Shown in pieces: positions 1 to 9,018 of a stretch of DNA of 37,642 bases. A program made the position numbers and the translations under genes. Each line of letters starts with the position of its first letter. Position 1 is the first letter of the stretch. Location of the stretch: assembly GCA_016934735.1 (NCBI GenBank), contig JAFGSG010000137.1, forward strand, positions 1-37,642. Direction: 5' to 3'. The notes under the pieces are model-generated. The model was given only the letters and a program-made list of their open reading frames with translations, searched no databases and was not told the DNA's origin. This DNA is from Spirochaetota bacterium. Its GTDB lineage: Bacteria; Spirochaetota; UBA4802; JAFGDQ01.

Positions 1-29
1 CAAAGCATATTTGTTGTTTTAAGTTTCAT
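1..29 (-). CDS. 5' end of an unidentified gene (partial)
   Basis: Only nine full codons are inside the window (MKLKTTNML), so the product cannot be named. The start is well supported: AAGGAG lies seven bases before the ATG, and a strong promoter (176-204, minus) sits about 150 bp upstream. The gene runs left out of the window. Confidence 0.6.
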
Positions 30-169
30 ACAACCGCTCCTTAAAAATAAAGTTTTGTTCACATTACCAGCTGTGCCCATATAGCCGCTTCTCGAACATT
101 TATACTGGCTAAGCTTATAAACTCGAATTACCCTGAGGTATTTTACGGCTTTATATCCTTATTCAATAT
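30..169 (-). promoter_or_regulatory. Candidate structured 5' leader RNA
   Basis: The predicted transcript from the 176-204 promoter has about 140 untranslated bases before the ATG at 29. In plus-strand coordinates AGCCG (83-87) can pair with CGGCT (146-150), enclosing a TACC/GGTA hairpin with a 4-base loop (129-140) and a possible GCTT/AAGC pair (87-90 with 111-114). TAGCC (82-86) can instead pair with GGCTA (107-111), and this excludes the long-range stem. Mutually exclusive helices are typical of regulatory leaders. I matched it to no known riboswitch class (TPP, cobalamin, c-di-GMP, T-box were considered). Confidence 0.35.
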
Positions 170-175
170 AATAAT

Positions 176-204
176 ATTATAGATGATCGTTTATATATAT
201 GCAA
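176..204 (-). promoter_or_regulatory. Sigma70-like promoter for the left-edge gene
   Basis: On the minus strand there is TTGCAT, a 17-bp spacer and a perfect TATAAT (-35 at 199-204, -10 at 176-181). The expected transcription start is near 169. Confidence 0.65.
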
Positions 205-309
205 CATTTTTTTTAATTTTTTTACAAAAATAATGATAACAATTGTATCGTATTTCAATAGTTATATTTGCCTTTTATTGTCTCATTATAAATTTCAAAA
301 AATAAGAAC

Positions 310-1263
310 TTAAAGTGAAAAAGTCATTCCCTCTCTTGCAATATGAATCATCGGAATTTTTAATTTCATATCATTCCTGTGCTGAATAGCATCAGAATGA
401 ATATTCCTGAGTTTTTTATCGTCATTGCCGGGGTCATGATGGGTAAGAATTAGATGTTTTACTCCCCATCGAATAGCGCAATTGACCGCAATAGTATAGC
501 TCGTGTGCCCCCAGTCGAATTTTCCAAAATGTTCGTCAAGAGTATATTGTGAATCCAGTATGAGAATATCCGAGTTAAGAAAAAAATGCGATTGATTCTC
601 TGCTCTCTCAAGAGTCTCTCCCGTGAACTCAGCATCAGTTGCAAAGATAAAAATTTTTTTACCTTCCCTGAATCGGTATGCAACACATCCTCCCGGATGA
701 TTTAATGGATGGCAGTCAACGAACAGATCATCTTCCAGCTGAATAGATTCTCCGGCCTTCAACAATTTATACTTTTTTGTTGAAGCCGTTCCCTGAAACG
801 GAGCAGGGAAAAAAGGCGAGTCCATCTGGGCTTTAAGGTTTTCTTCCAATGTTTCGTAGGGAGAGTAAAACTCCAGTATATTGCCGGAAATATACATAGG
901 CTTGAAAAACGGAAGCCCCTGTATATGGTCCCAATGCACATGTGAAATAAATATCTTAAGATATCCTTTCCCTTTGCCGCATTCAGTTGAAAGAAGCTCA
1001 TCTCCGAGGCCTCTTAATCCGGAACCGCAATCCAGTATATAAAGATTACCTCCTTTTGATGTTACTGTAACGCAGGTAGTATTTCCGCCGTAATTGAATT
1101 TTAAATTTTCCGGAAGTTCATCAATAAAATTGTTTATTTGTGTTACATCATTCAGTCCGGCTTCAACAGCTCTTAATAAAATATTGCGTATTTTATGCCT
1201 GTATTCTTTATTGCCGGACGGAGTCGGCAAAGAACCGCGAACACCAATCAGCTTAATTTTCAT
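310..1263 (-). CDS. Metallo-beta-lactamase-fold hydrolase (phosphodiesterase-like)
   Basis: A 317-residue metallo-hydrolase, probably a cytoplasmic phosphodiesterase or related hydrolase; the substrate is unknown. The metal site HxHxDH is SHVHWDH at residues 108-113, preceded by a LDCGSG strand-turn and followed by further candidate ligands in NHPGG, ATDAEF and LTHHDPG. The open frame extends 53 codons further upstream, but that stretch is a low-complexity AT-rich reading of intergenic DNA. The start at 1263 gives the typical opening MKIKLIGVRGS and has GAGAGG seven bases upstream. It is divergent from the pyrophosphorylase gene. Nothing shows whether it hydrolyses cyclic nucleotides, though a class III cyclase is encoded 8 kb away. 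Confidence 0.85.
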   Translation of the reverse strand: MKIKLIGVRGSLPTPSGNKEYRHKIRNILLRAVEAGLNDVTQINNFIDELPENLKFNYGGNTTCVTVTSKGGNLYILDCGSGLRGLGDELLSTECGKGKGYLKIFISHVHWDHIQGLPFFKPMYISGNILEFYSPYETLEENLKAQMDSPFFPAPFQGTASTKKYKLLKAGESIQLEDDLFVDCHPLNHPGGCVAYRFREGKKIFIFATDAEFTGETLERAENQSHFFLNSDILILDSQYTLDEHFGKFDWGHTSYTIAVNCAIRWGVKHLILTHHDPGNDDKKLRNIHSDAIQHRNDMKLKIPMIHIAREGMTFSL

Positions 1264-1405
1264 TGAGCCTCTCTTTAAAAAAATATTAATTACAGCAATA
1301 ATATGTATTTTCGAATTGTTTGCTATTCTGTTTAATATATAAAGAAAAGTTATTCTATAGTAGTAAAGTACGGAAAAAAAAGTAATTTTTTTTACAATTA
1401 TTTTG

Positions 1406-1435
1406 TTGAATACATATAGCATTTAATACTACAAT
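1406..1435 (+). promoter_or_regulatory. Candidate promoter for the pyrophosphorylase gene
   Basis: TTGAAT (1406-1411), an 18-bp spacer and TACAAT (1430-1435). It would give a leader of about 25 nt before the mini-ORF at 1467. Confidence 0.45.
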
Positions 1436-1466
1436 GCAGAAATTTTCAAATTCAGAAAGGATAAAC

Positions 1467-1484
1467 ATGGGGATAAATAAGTAA
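1467..1484 (+). CDS. Five-codon leader mini-ORF (MGINK)
   Basis: ATG at 1467 encodes M-G-I-N-K and stops at TAA 1482-1484. The last A of the stop is the first base of the pyrophosphorylase ATG (TAATG overlap). The mini-ORF has the only reasonable Shine-Dalgarno sequence here (AAAGG, 1456-1460), while the main ATG has none at proper spacing. This arrangement suggests translation by coupled reinitiation. It may also be chance. Confidence 0.3.
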   Translation: MGINK

Positions 1485-2866
1485 TGATTTGCTATAAGGG
1501 CTTTGAATACATAATTAATAATGTATATAAAAATGAACAGGAACATGTTTTTCAATATTGGGATAGATTAAACGAAATTGAGAAAAAAAAATTAATCAAT
1601 GAGCTGGCAGGTATTGACTTCGATCTGATAAATCATTTATACAAGAATAGAATAGAGATATCAACCGAAGGAATGGAATTTGAACCGGCAGACTTTATAC
1701 CAGTGCAAAATCCGGGTAGAAGAAACAGGGATTTTGAAAATGCAAGAAAAACAGGCAATGAATATATTTCCAAAGGAAAAACTGCAGTACTCCTGGTTGC
1801 CGGCGGACAGGGTACGCGGCTTGGTTTTAATGTACCAAAAGGAATGCTTCCCATAGGCCCTGTCACGGGTAAATCCTTATTCCGTATTCATGCAGAAAAA
1901 TTATTATTTTTTTCAAAAAAAAATAACATATCTATTCCGTGGTTCATTATGACTTCAAAAGAAAATCATATGGATACGGTAGATTATTTTGAAAATAACA
2001 GATATTTCGGACTGAAGAAAGAAGATATCTTTTTTTTCTCTCAAAATATGCTGCCTTCTCTTGACGTTAATGGAAAATTAATATTAAAAACAAAAAGCAG
2101 CCTTTATATGAATCCTGACGGACACGGCGGAGTGTTAACCGCTTTATCGTCTTCAAACCTTCTGAAAGAATTGAAAACCAGAAGCATTGAAATTGTCTCT
2201 TATTTTCAAGTGGATAATCCTCTGGTGAATATACTTGACCCGGTGTTTTTTGGTTTTCATATTCTTAACAACTCAGATGTAACCAGCAAAGGAGTTATGA
2301 AAATCTCTCCTGAGGAAAAAGTCGGTGTATTTGTAAAATTTAAAAACGGAAAAACCGGTATCATGGAATATTCCGATCTGCCGCGAGAAAAACAGATTGC
2401 TGTTGATAGTGAAGGAAAATTGCTTTTCTGCATGGGCAATATTGCAATTCATTGCTTTAAATTATCTTTTATTGAATCTGTTATTCTTAAGACAAATTTA
2501 TCATTGCCGTATCATACAGCACAAAAAAAAATAATTGCTTTTCAGGACGGAAGAGAAAAAGAAATAAGCAGCTTAAAATATGAAAAATTTATTTTTGATA
2601 CATTAACTCTGGCAAATTACAATACTATAGTTGAAACAGACAGGGCAGAAGAATTCGCACCCGTAAAAAACGCTGACGGGGTTGATTCACCGCATTCGGC
2701 AAAACAATTAATTAGTAATCTGCATCGCAAATGGCTGATCAATAAAAAAATTAATATTCCGGATAAGGTAAAAATTATTGAAATATCTCCTCTGCTCGCA
2801 GCAGAAGCGGACGATCTGCCAGAAAAAATTATAATCCCGGCTGAGGAAAAAGTTTATCTGGAATAA
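1484..2866 (+). CDS. UDP-N-acetylglucosamine / UDP-sugar pyrophosphorylase (UAP1/UDPGP family)
   Basis: A 460-residue nucleotidyltransferase of the eukaryote-like UDPGP family, joining UTP and a sugar-1-phosphate (GlcNAc-1-P or a hexose-1-P) to make UDP-sugar and pyrophosphate. The family signature GGQGTRLG followed by PKG is at residues 107-119. Other family stretches are NPDGHGG, the uridine-binding YFQVDNPL, GNIAIH, and a C-terminal EFAPVKNADG. Length is close to UAP1 proteins, unlike bacterial GlmU, and there is no left-handed beta-helix acetyltransferase domain. With glmS in the same window it fits amino-sugar supply for the envelope. Sugar specificity cannot be read from sequence alone. 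Its ATG overlaps the stop of a five-codon leader ORF. Confidence 0.88.
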   Translation: MICYKGFEYIINNVYKNEQEHVFQYWDRLNEIEKKKLINELAGIDFDLINHLYKNRIEISTEGMEFEPADFIPVQNPGRRNRDFENARKTGNEYISKGKTAVLLVAGGQGTRLGFNVPKGMLPIGPVTGKSLFRIHAEKLLFFSKKNNISIPWFIMTSKENHMDTVDYFENNRYFGLKKEDIFFFSQNMLPSLDVNGKLILKTKSSLYMNPDGHGGVLTALSSSNLLKELKTRSIEIVSYFQVDNPLVNILDPVFFGFHILNNSDVTSKGVMKISPEEKVGVFVKFKNGKTGIMEYSDLPREKQIAVDSEGKLLFCMGNIAIHCFKLSFIESVILKTNLSLPYHTAQKKIIAFQDGREKEISSLKYEKFIFDTLTLANYNTIVETDRAEEFAPVKNADGVDSPHSAKQLISNLHRKWLINKKINIPDKVKIIEISPLLAAEADDLPEKIIIPAEEKVYLE

Positions 2867-2991
2867 AGCCGATATATTTGCTGAGATGATTTTTTGACAG
2901 CTTTATTTCTCGAAATATTTTTTTATCTTATAAAATATACAAATCATAAGCCAATAGAACGAATTTACTATTCAAAAGGAGACAATACATA

Positions 2992-3870
2992 ATGAAAAAA
3001 TACATTGAAAAAGTAAATACTCTTATGGAATCATTTCCATATATAAAAGAATTTCACGGCAAAACCATTGTTATTAAATACGGCGGCAATGCCATGATAG
3101 ACGGAGAAATCGGAAAATCCTTTGCGCGGGATATGGTTCTTTTAAAGTTTGTCGGGATTAATCCTGTAATTGTCCACGGAGGAGGCCCGCAGATCGGAAG
3201 TCTTTTGAAGCAAATCGGCAAATCGAGCAAATTTGTGGACGGGTTGAGAGTTACTGATAGCGAGACTATGGATGTTGTAGAGATGGTTCTGACTGGCAAA
3301 GTAAACAAAGAGATTGTACACAACATAAATATGATCGGCGGAAAAGCTGTCGGGCTTTCCGGAAAAGACGGCGGCCTGATTATAGCGGAAAAGACTTATC
3401 ACATCTCAGAAGGGAAACAGGTCGATATTGGCCAGGTAGGCATTGTAAAAAACATCAATCCCCGAATTATAGACATTCTCGATAAAGAAAAATTCATTCC
3501 TGTAATTGCTCCCATCGGATTTGATGAACAAGGAGTAACATATAACATTAACGCAGATCTTGCTGCCGGTAAAATTGCTGAGGGAATAAAAGCGGAAAAA
3601 CTTATACTTCTTACTGATATTGAAGGCGTTAAAATTAAAGATAAACTGGCATCTTCTCTAACTGATGCGGAAATACCGGATCTGATAGAAAGCGGTGAAA
3701 TAAGCGGAGGGATGATCCCGAAAGTCAACTGCTGTCTTGACGCATTAAACGGCGGAGTGAATAAAACCCATATTATTGACGGCAGGGTGGAACACGCTGT
3801 CCTGCTTGAAATTTTTACCGATGCCGGGATTGGCACAGAAATAATCAAAGCCGGGCAAATTACCGTCTAA
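2992..3870 (+). CDS. argB: Acetylglutamate kinase
   Basis: Phosphorylates N-acetylglutamate, the second step of arginine biosynthesis, in the cytoplasm. The 292-residue length is normal. Family motifs are clear: KYGGNAM near residue 30, VHGGGPQIG, the substrate loop with [31 protein letters not shown] and [15 protein letters not shown] sits upstream of the ATG. It is the only arg gene in the window. Its stop overlaps the stop of the convergent kinase gene by 4 bp (3867-3870), so no terminator can fit between the two reading frames. Confidence 0.97.
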   Translation: MKKYIEKVNTLMESFPYIKEFHGKTIVIKYGGNAMIDGEIGKSFARDMVLLKFVGINPVIVHGGGPQIGSLLKQIGKSSKFVDGLRVTDSETMDVVEMVLTGKVNKEIVHNINMIGGKAVGLSGKDGGLIIAEKTYHISEGKQVDIGQVGIVKNINPRIIDILDKEKFIPVIAPIGFDEQGVTYNINADLAAGKIAEGIKAEKLILLTDIEGVKIKDKLASSLTDAEIPDLIESGEISGGMIPKVNCCLDALNGGVNKTHIIDGRVEHAVLLEIFTDAGIGTEIIKAGQITV

Positions 3871-6653
3871 TATCCGGAAGCTTTAAAATTTTTTATATCA
3901 AGGGCCAGCAACGTCACATCATCAGCGAATATTTCTTCGGATGTATTATACCATTTCTTTATTGTCTCTATTATCTTATCCGCAAAATCCTCTAACTCAT
4001 ACTTCCCAATTGCTTTGATCAGTTTATGAAAATTCTGATCACCGAACATTTTTCCTCCTGCATTACGTACCTCAATAATTCCGTCAGTATAAAAAATTAA
4101 TCTGTCATTAATTTTCAGATCGAATTCTTTATTTTCATACTTCTCCTCGAGTCTGCAGCCCAGCGGCATTTTATTTTCATTATTAACAATAAGTTCATTT
4201 GTATCCTGCCTGTAAAGCAACATAGGCCAGTGTCCGGCGTTTGCCTGGATGATCTTTCTGTTTTCAATGTCAATTATTGTATAACATGCGGTTATAAACT
4301 GATCCTGAACAAAATTATATATAGCTTCATTTACCCTATCCATAAAGTCGGCCGGATTTTGTGCGCTTTTATTGTGAAAATTGCAGACCACCTTTAACAT
4401 GCCGGAAATAAAAGCAGCCGGTATACCATGGCCCGAAACATCGGCTATCAGTATCCCGATTTTATTATTATCTATGGCAGATATTTCATAAAAATCACCG
4501 CCAATTTCATACATGGGAAAATATCTTAGAGCCAGAGAAACATTCTCAATATCCGGCATTTTATTTTCCAACAGGGATTTCTGGATGGCCTGAGCAATAC
4601 TGATTTCACGCTTTATCAGGTTTAACTCGGCACGGTCTTTAACGGATTTTTTTAATTGCAAAAGACCGTTTACCCTTGCCAGAAGTTCGGCCTTGCTGAC
4701 TGGTTTTGTTAAATAGTCGTTTGTCCCTGCTTCAAAACCGATTATCAGATCACCCGGGCTGCTTTTTGCAGTAAGCATAAGAATAGGCAGTTCGCCGGCT
4801 GAATATTTCTCTCTTATCTTTCTGCAAACATCATAACCGGACATTATCGGTAGCATAACATCCAAAATTATTAAATCCGGAATCGGCCCGGAATTTATTT
4901 TATCCAGCGCTTCCTGTCCATTTGACACAGGAATTATTATATAGCCTTCTATATATAAATGGTTGATAAGAACCTGGCAGTTAACAGGTTCATCATCTAC
5001 AATCATTATTTTACTGAACGCGAGTCTGTTATTAGGATTAAAATTATGCGGAATTATTTGATCTTCTGCAATATTAACCTGACCGTTGTCAGTGAAACCG
5101 GGAAATAAATTGCCATTTCTTTCTTTTGTGAATACGTTATTTTTATCGCTTTTTCTCAATGTAAAAGAAAAACATGCCCCTTTATGTAGTTCAGAATCTA
5201 CCCGGAATTTACCCCCATGCAGCTCAATAAGCTGTTTACTTATTGAAAGACCGATACCTGTTCCGGTTTTATATTTCGATATTGCCCCGCCTGCCTGCTC
5301 AAATAATTCAAATATTCTATCCTGATCTTCTTTAGCAATCCCGATGCCGGTATCCTTAACTGATACAATTATTTCATCTCTATCCTCGTTTGACTCAGAT
5401 ACAAATATATCAATCTGTCCGGATTCTGTAAATTTAATTGCATTACCGACAATATTAAGTAAAATTTGCTGAAGACGGTTCTCATCCGCATTTACATAAA
5501 AAGAATCCGGTTCAATGGAAGTTTTTATTTTTAAATCTTTATTCTTAATTAACGGAGCACTTATGGAAATTATCAGCTTTATAATTGAGTGTAAATTTAC
5601 CGATGTTAAATTTAATGTAATATCACCATGTTTAAGCTGGGAATAATCCAAAATATCATTAACGAGACTTGTAAGTCTTTTCCCGCTGGTTATTACAAGA
5701 GAAAGATTATTTTTTGCTTTTTCTTCGAGTTCTCCTGCAATGCCGTCCATAAGAGATTCTGCGATTCCTATCATGCCATACAGCGGTGTTCTTAATTCAT
5801 GAGTCACATTCGCAAGAAAATCATCTTTAAGATTATTAATACGAACTAGTTCTATATTCTTATTTTTTAGATTATTTATTTCCAGTTCCAGCACCTGTGC
5901 CAGATGATTAAACGTAGTGGCAAGCCTGCTGATCTCGTTCCTGCCATTTACCTTAATTCGATGTTCAATATCACCGCTACCGATTATCTCTACTTCATTG
6001 ATCAGATCTTCAATGGGCCTTGACATAACGCGCCCGAGGAATCCGGCCAGTATAAGATTTATTATAGTATTTACAATCAACGCAATTAAAATAATCGAAC
6101 GCAGCTTTATGACCGGCGCTAAAACCATCGATTTAGCAAAAATCAATCTACCTGCAAAGTATGTATTTTTCCCCGGAATTGACGCTGCTGAGATGAATTC
6201 ATAACCGGTGTCATTTAACTGTGAAATAAAAAATTCTTTAATAATATTTTGAGTTTTATTACTATCAATCCGCTCGAATAAAATATCTTCTGTATTGAAT
6301 AATTGCTTATTAATTTTTTCTTCATTATGATATTTTGCTAATATATATCCATTATCAGCAGGATTTTTTGACACAAGTACTACATCTGAATAAATCAGAC
6401 CTGCTTCTGACAGGGCTTTGATTATCGACATCATATCAGCAGCGTCAACACTGGATGCTTTTAAATCGCCTCCATTCATAATAACAATATTTAAGGCCAT
6501 GCGGGACAGGATTTGGCTGTATGCGCTTCCCTGATTCTTCATCAAAGATATTTTATCTTTACTTTCTTTATCAAGGATATACAATGAAAGTGGCAGCGAG
6601 GAAGTTATTATTACAATAATAAAAATTATAATCGATTTATATTTTAATTTCAT
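3867..6653 (-). CDS. Hybrid sensor histidine kinase-receiver-SpoIIE (PP2C) phosphatase
   Basis: A 928-residue inner-membrane signalling protein. Order: TM1 (about 8-27), periplasmic sensor (28-185), TM2 (187-207), HAMP (208-260), HisKA with phospho-accepting H285 in THELRTP, ATPase with N404, DTGIGIA (434-440) and GTGIGLS, receiver with acidic D553/D554, phospho-Asp D598 and K650, coiled linker (660-700), and a SpoIIE-type PP2C phosphatase with metal residues in GGD (D720), ADVSGHG (D738), TDG (D857) and ADD (D911/D912). All catalytic residues are present, so the receiver probably controls the phosphatase output directly. SpoIIE-type phosphatases usually dephosphorylate STAS anti-anti-sigma proteins; the STAS protein at 15905-16192 is a possible but unproven partner. 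It is last in a three-gene run and lacks a clear Shine-Dalgarno. Confidence 0.93.
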   Translation of the reverse strand: MKLKYKSIIIFIIVIITSSLPLSLYILDKESKDKISLMKNQGSAYSQILSRMALNIVIMNGGDLKASSVDAADMMSIIKALSEAGLIYSDVVLVSKNPADNGYILAKYHNEEKINKQLFNTEDILFERIDSNKTQNIIKEFFISQLNDTGYEFISAASIPGKNTYFAGRLIFAKSMVLAPVIKLRSIILIALIVNTIINLILAGFLGRVMSRPIEDLINEVEIIGSGDIEHRIKVNGRNEISRLATTFNHLAQVLELEINNLKNKNIELVRINNLKDDFLANVTHELRTPLYGMIGIAESLMDGIAGELEEKAKNNLSLVITSGKRLTSLVNDILDYSQLKHGDITLNLTSVNLHSIIKLIISISAPLIKNKDLKIKTSIEPDSFYVNADENRLQQILLNIVGNAIKFTESGQIDIFVSESNEDRDEIIVSVKDTGIGIAKEDQDRIFELFEQAGGAISKYKTGTGIGLSISKQLIELHGGKFRVDSELHKGACFSFTLRKSDKNNVFTKERNGNLFPGFTDNGQVNIAEDQIIPHNFNPNNRLAFSKIMIVDDEPVNCQVLINHLYIEGYIIIPVSNGQEALDKINSGPIPDLIILDVMLPIMSGYDVCRKIREKYSAGELPILMLTAKSSPGDLIIGFEAGTNDYLTKPVSKAELLARVNGLLQLKKSVKDRAELNLIKREISIAQAIQKSLLENKMPDIENVSLALRYFPMYEIGGDFYEISAIDNNKIGILIADVSGHGIPAAFISGMLKVVCNFHNKSAQNPADFMDRVNEAIYNFVQDQFITACYTIIDIENRKIIQANAGHWPMLLYRQDTNELIVNNENKMPLGCRLEEKYENKEFDLKINDRLIFYTDGIIEVRNAGGKMFGDQNFHKLIKAIGKYELEDFADKIIETIKKWYNTSEEIFADDVTLLALDIKNFKASGY

Positions 6654-6680
6654 AAATAATCAGCGACAAGGAGCAGTTTT

Positions 6681-7730
6681 TTATTCAATCATTTTTAACG
6701 CGTCATATCTCTTGAGTGCCCTGGGCAGATACAAATTAACTGATTCATTTCCGGGATTAATAAGCTGTACTCTTTTCATATAGAAAATACATTTTTCATA
6801 ATCTCCTTTATTGTAAGCCTCAATCGCGATATTTATAAGACTTTTTTCTTCTTTAGAAAGGAATTTGCGTATCTCCCGAAGCTTTTCAAATGCGCTTACT
6901 AAATATTTTTCCGCCTCTACAAGCAAAGGCAGTGCTTCGAAATGTTTATCTTCCGAAATTAAATTTAACGCTTTATTGTAATTCTCTTCATTTATTGTAA
7001 TTACTCTTATATAATTTTCAACATCTTTATATTGATAATCATATGATATTACTTTATTAAAATATTCTTTAGCTCTTAAACCATCCCCGATTTTAAAATG
7101 TTTTACGCCGGATTCATAATATTCATCTATTTCAATCAGTTGAATGTTTTTTTCGGCTTTTTCTCTGGTTATAAAATTATAGCAATATGAAACACCAGCA
7201 AAATATGTTATATTCTGGAAATCTTTACCGGATAATTCATTGAATGAATATTTAAGACCGAGATTCACTAAAAAATTTTTGTATTGTTGAACATTAAAAC
7301 CTGCTTTCAAAGCACCTCCTATTTTAACAGTTCTCTCATTTTTTTGACTCTCAACAGCAGTCAGTTGAAGGTAATTGACAGTTGCTGTTATACCGCAATA
7401 CGGCTTAAAGCGAGTCCCCGCGGGGATATGCAATACAGGTCCAATTCCAAAGGAATAATATGAAAGACTAGATAATGATGTTTTTTTTAGTGAAAGCTTT
7501 GTATATGAGAGGTCGCTTTCTAAATATAAAAAACGACTTTTAAAAAACGGATAATCAATAAAAATCCCGAAATTATAACCGCTGTCAAGCTGATCTTTAT
7601 AATATCCCAGAGGATAAGTTTTCCCGCCCATCAATCCAAATATTATACTATCTTCGATAGTACCTGACGAACCGTATAACTTTATACTAAAAATCACTAT
7701 AAGAATTAAGCAGCCTAAAAGTTTACGCAC
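6681..7730 (-). CDS. Outer-membrane beta-barrel-like protein with C-terminal TPR-like helices
   Basis: 349 residues. A signal peptide (about 1-20, ending LYGSSG) is followed by about 170 residues rich in alternating aromatic/polar strands (for example KTYPLGYY, YSFGIGP, NLGLKYSF), as in small OmpA-like barrels. The last 150 residues are alpha-helical with TPR-like pairs (HFKIGDGLRAKEYF, AIEAYNKGDYEKCIFYMKRV). The start codon is GTG at 7730, with AGG about eight bases upstream. It lies 24 bp after the Kelch lipoprotein and 27 bp before the hybrid kinase. No enzyme motif is visible. The barrel assignment is inference from pattern only. Confidence 0.6.
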   Translation of the reverse strand: MRKLLGCLILIVIFSIKLYGSSGTIEDSIIFGLMGGKTYPLGYYKDQLDSGYNFGIFIDYPFFKSRFLYLESDLSYTKLSLKKTSLSSLSYYSFGIGPVLHIPAGTRFKPYCGITATVNYLQLTAVESQKNERTVKIGGALKAGFNVQQYKNFLVNLGLKYSFNELSGKDFQNITYFAGVSYCYNFITREKAEKNIQLIEIDEYYESGVKHFKIGDGLRAKEYFNKVISYDYQYKDVENYIRVITINEENYNKALNLISEDKHFEALPLLVEAEKYLVSAFEKLREIRKFLSKEEKSLINIAIEAYNKGDYEKCIFYMKRVQLINPGNESVNLYLPRALKRYDALKMIE

Positions 7731-7754
7731 ATCGGTAACCTAATAATATATTTC

Positions 7755-8840
7755 TTATTTATCTATCGGATACTGCCATAGTTCAGAATTAAAAACTTTA
7801 TCATCTGAACTATTTAAATAATAACCTCCATATAGTAATATGGAATCAGAATATTTGAAAGAATTATAATGTGAACGTTTGTCAGGTCCTGTTGAGATCA
7901 TCTCCCACGCATTGCCGGTAAATGAATAAAACCACAATCCATTTAAACAACCGGATGCATTTTCTCCGCCATATGTATATACACCATTTTCTGCTACAAT
8001 ACTCTTTATTCCGCTTCTGGCGGAAATAACTGTATCGGGATTAAGAGTGCTGTATGTATCGCCGGCAATATCGTATACATAGAACTGATTTAAATAATTA
8101 TCTGTGCCTGATACATAGCCGCCGAAAAAATAAATGCGATTATTATAAACAGCTGCGGAATGTGCCCCCATAATAACATTAAAATTTAACTCTGTCCATC
8201 TCGGTTTTCCGGAAGGATTAACGTCATCAATATTGAGTTGATACAGGACGCCGTCCGCATCGCCAGTATCCGTGAATCCTCCATGAACAAAAATTGTCCT
8301 GTCCCCGGTAGACGCATCAGTATATGCAAGCGAAATGTGAGAATATCGCGCAGAAGGAGTCGGGCCGACAAAGCCTGACGGGCCCTCTATTTCACCCCAT
8401 ATCTTACCTGAAATATCATAGTACTTTAAATTTTGAGATAGAGTGCCGCCGGACTCTTTGCCACCAAAGATATAAAGGTAGCCCTCCAACTCAACTAAAT
8501 CAGCATATGAAATAGGTCCGTAAGATTCAAGTATTTCGTATTTATCGGGCACTATATCGTATCTCCAGAAATCATCTATTATCCCGTTATAATCTTCTCC
8601 GCCGTATATATATATAGAATCATTAGATATTACTGATGCTGCTCCCGCACGTACAGTTGCAATATTTGTAACTTTTATCCATCCATCTTCCCCTGCACCG
8701 CCGTTTCCATTCCCGGTCTCAGTATTTTTATTTTCTTCTTTGATTGCATTCTCGAAATTATCATAACATGCAATAATAGAACTAATAATGAATATACTTA
8801 ATAGTAACAGTATTCGCTTATTTCTAAAAAATTTTTTCAT
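7755..8840 (-). CDS. Kelch-repeat beta-propeller lipoprotein
   Basis: 361 residues. A lipoprotein signal peptide ends in SSIIAC with C25 as the lipidated cysteine, so it is exported and membrane-anchored. A Gly-rich linker follows, then about six Kelch blades marked by hydrophobic-GG turns: YIYGGED, YIFGGKE, FVHGGFTD, YFFGGYVSG, YTYGGEN and LLYGGYY. Six blades would close a propeller. The start at 8840 is preferred over the in-frame codon 30 bp upstream because it has AAAGGG eight bases away and opens directly into the signal peptide. It is first of a three-gene run with the barrel protein and hybrid kinase. Kelch propellers bind proteins or glycans; the ligand is unknown. Confidence 0.82.
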   Translation of the reverse strand: MKKFFRNKRILLLLSIFIISSIIACYDNFENAIKEENKNTETGNGNGGAGEDGWIKVTNIATVRAGAASVISNDSIYIYGGEDYNGIIDDFWRYDIVPDKYEILESYGPISYADLVELEGYLYIFGGKESGGTLSQNLKYYDISGKIWGEIEGPSGFVGPTPSARYSHISLAYTDASTGDRTIFVHGGFTDTGDADGVLYQLNIDDVNPSGKPRWTELNFNVIMGAHSAAVYNNRIYFFGGYVSGTDNYLNQFYVYDIAGDTYSTLNPDTVISARSGIKSIVAENGVYTYGGENASGCLNGLWFYSFTGNAWEMISTGPDKRSHYNSFKYSDSILLYGGYYLNSSDDKVFNSELWQYPIDK

Positions 8841-9018
8841 AAATAATACCCTTTGAGGATGTTCAAACAAACCTAAATAATATAATAAAAAATATATTAC
8901 TTTTCAAGGATTTATGAAAAATATGAAAACTATTGCGGTAAAATTATCGGCAAGCAAATGAATTTTAAAGATAATTCAGCAGAAAACCGGAACTTAATGG
9001 TTCATAAAGATTAAAACC

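Noticed and set aside
1264-1422. Longer N terminus of the MBL-fold protein
   Set aside because: The extra 53 residues are low-complexity reading of AT-rich DNA; the downstream ATG has a good ribosome site and family-like start.
2894-2929. Promoter with TTGACA upstream of argB
   Set aside because: The closest -10-like hexamer (TATCTT at 2924) is 24 bp away, too far for sigma70.
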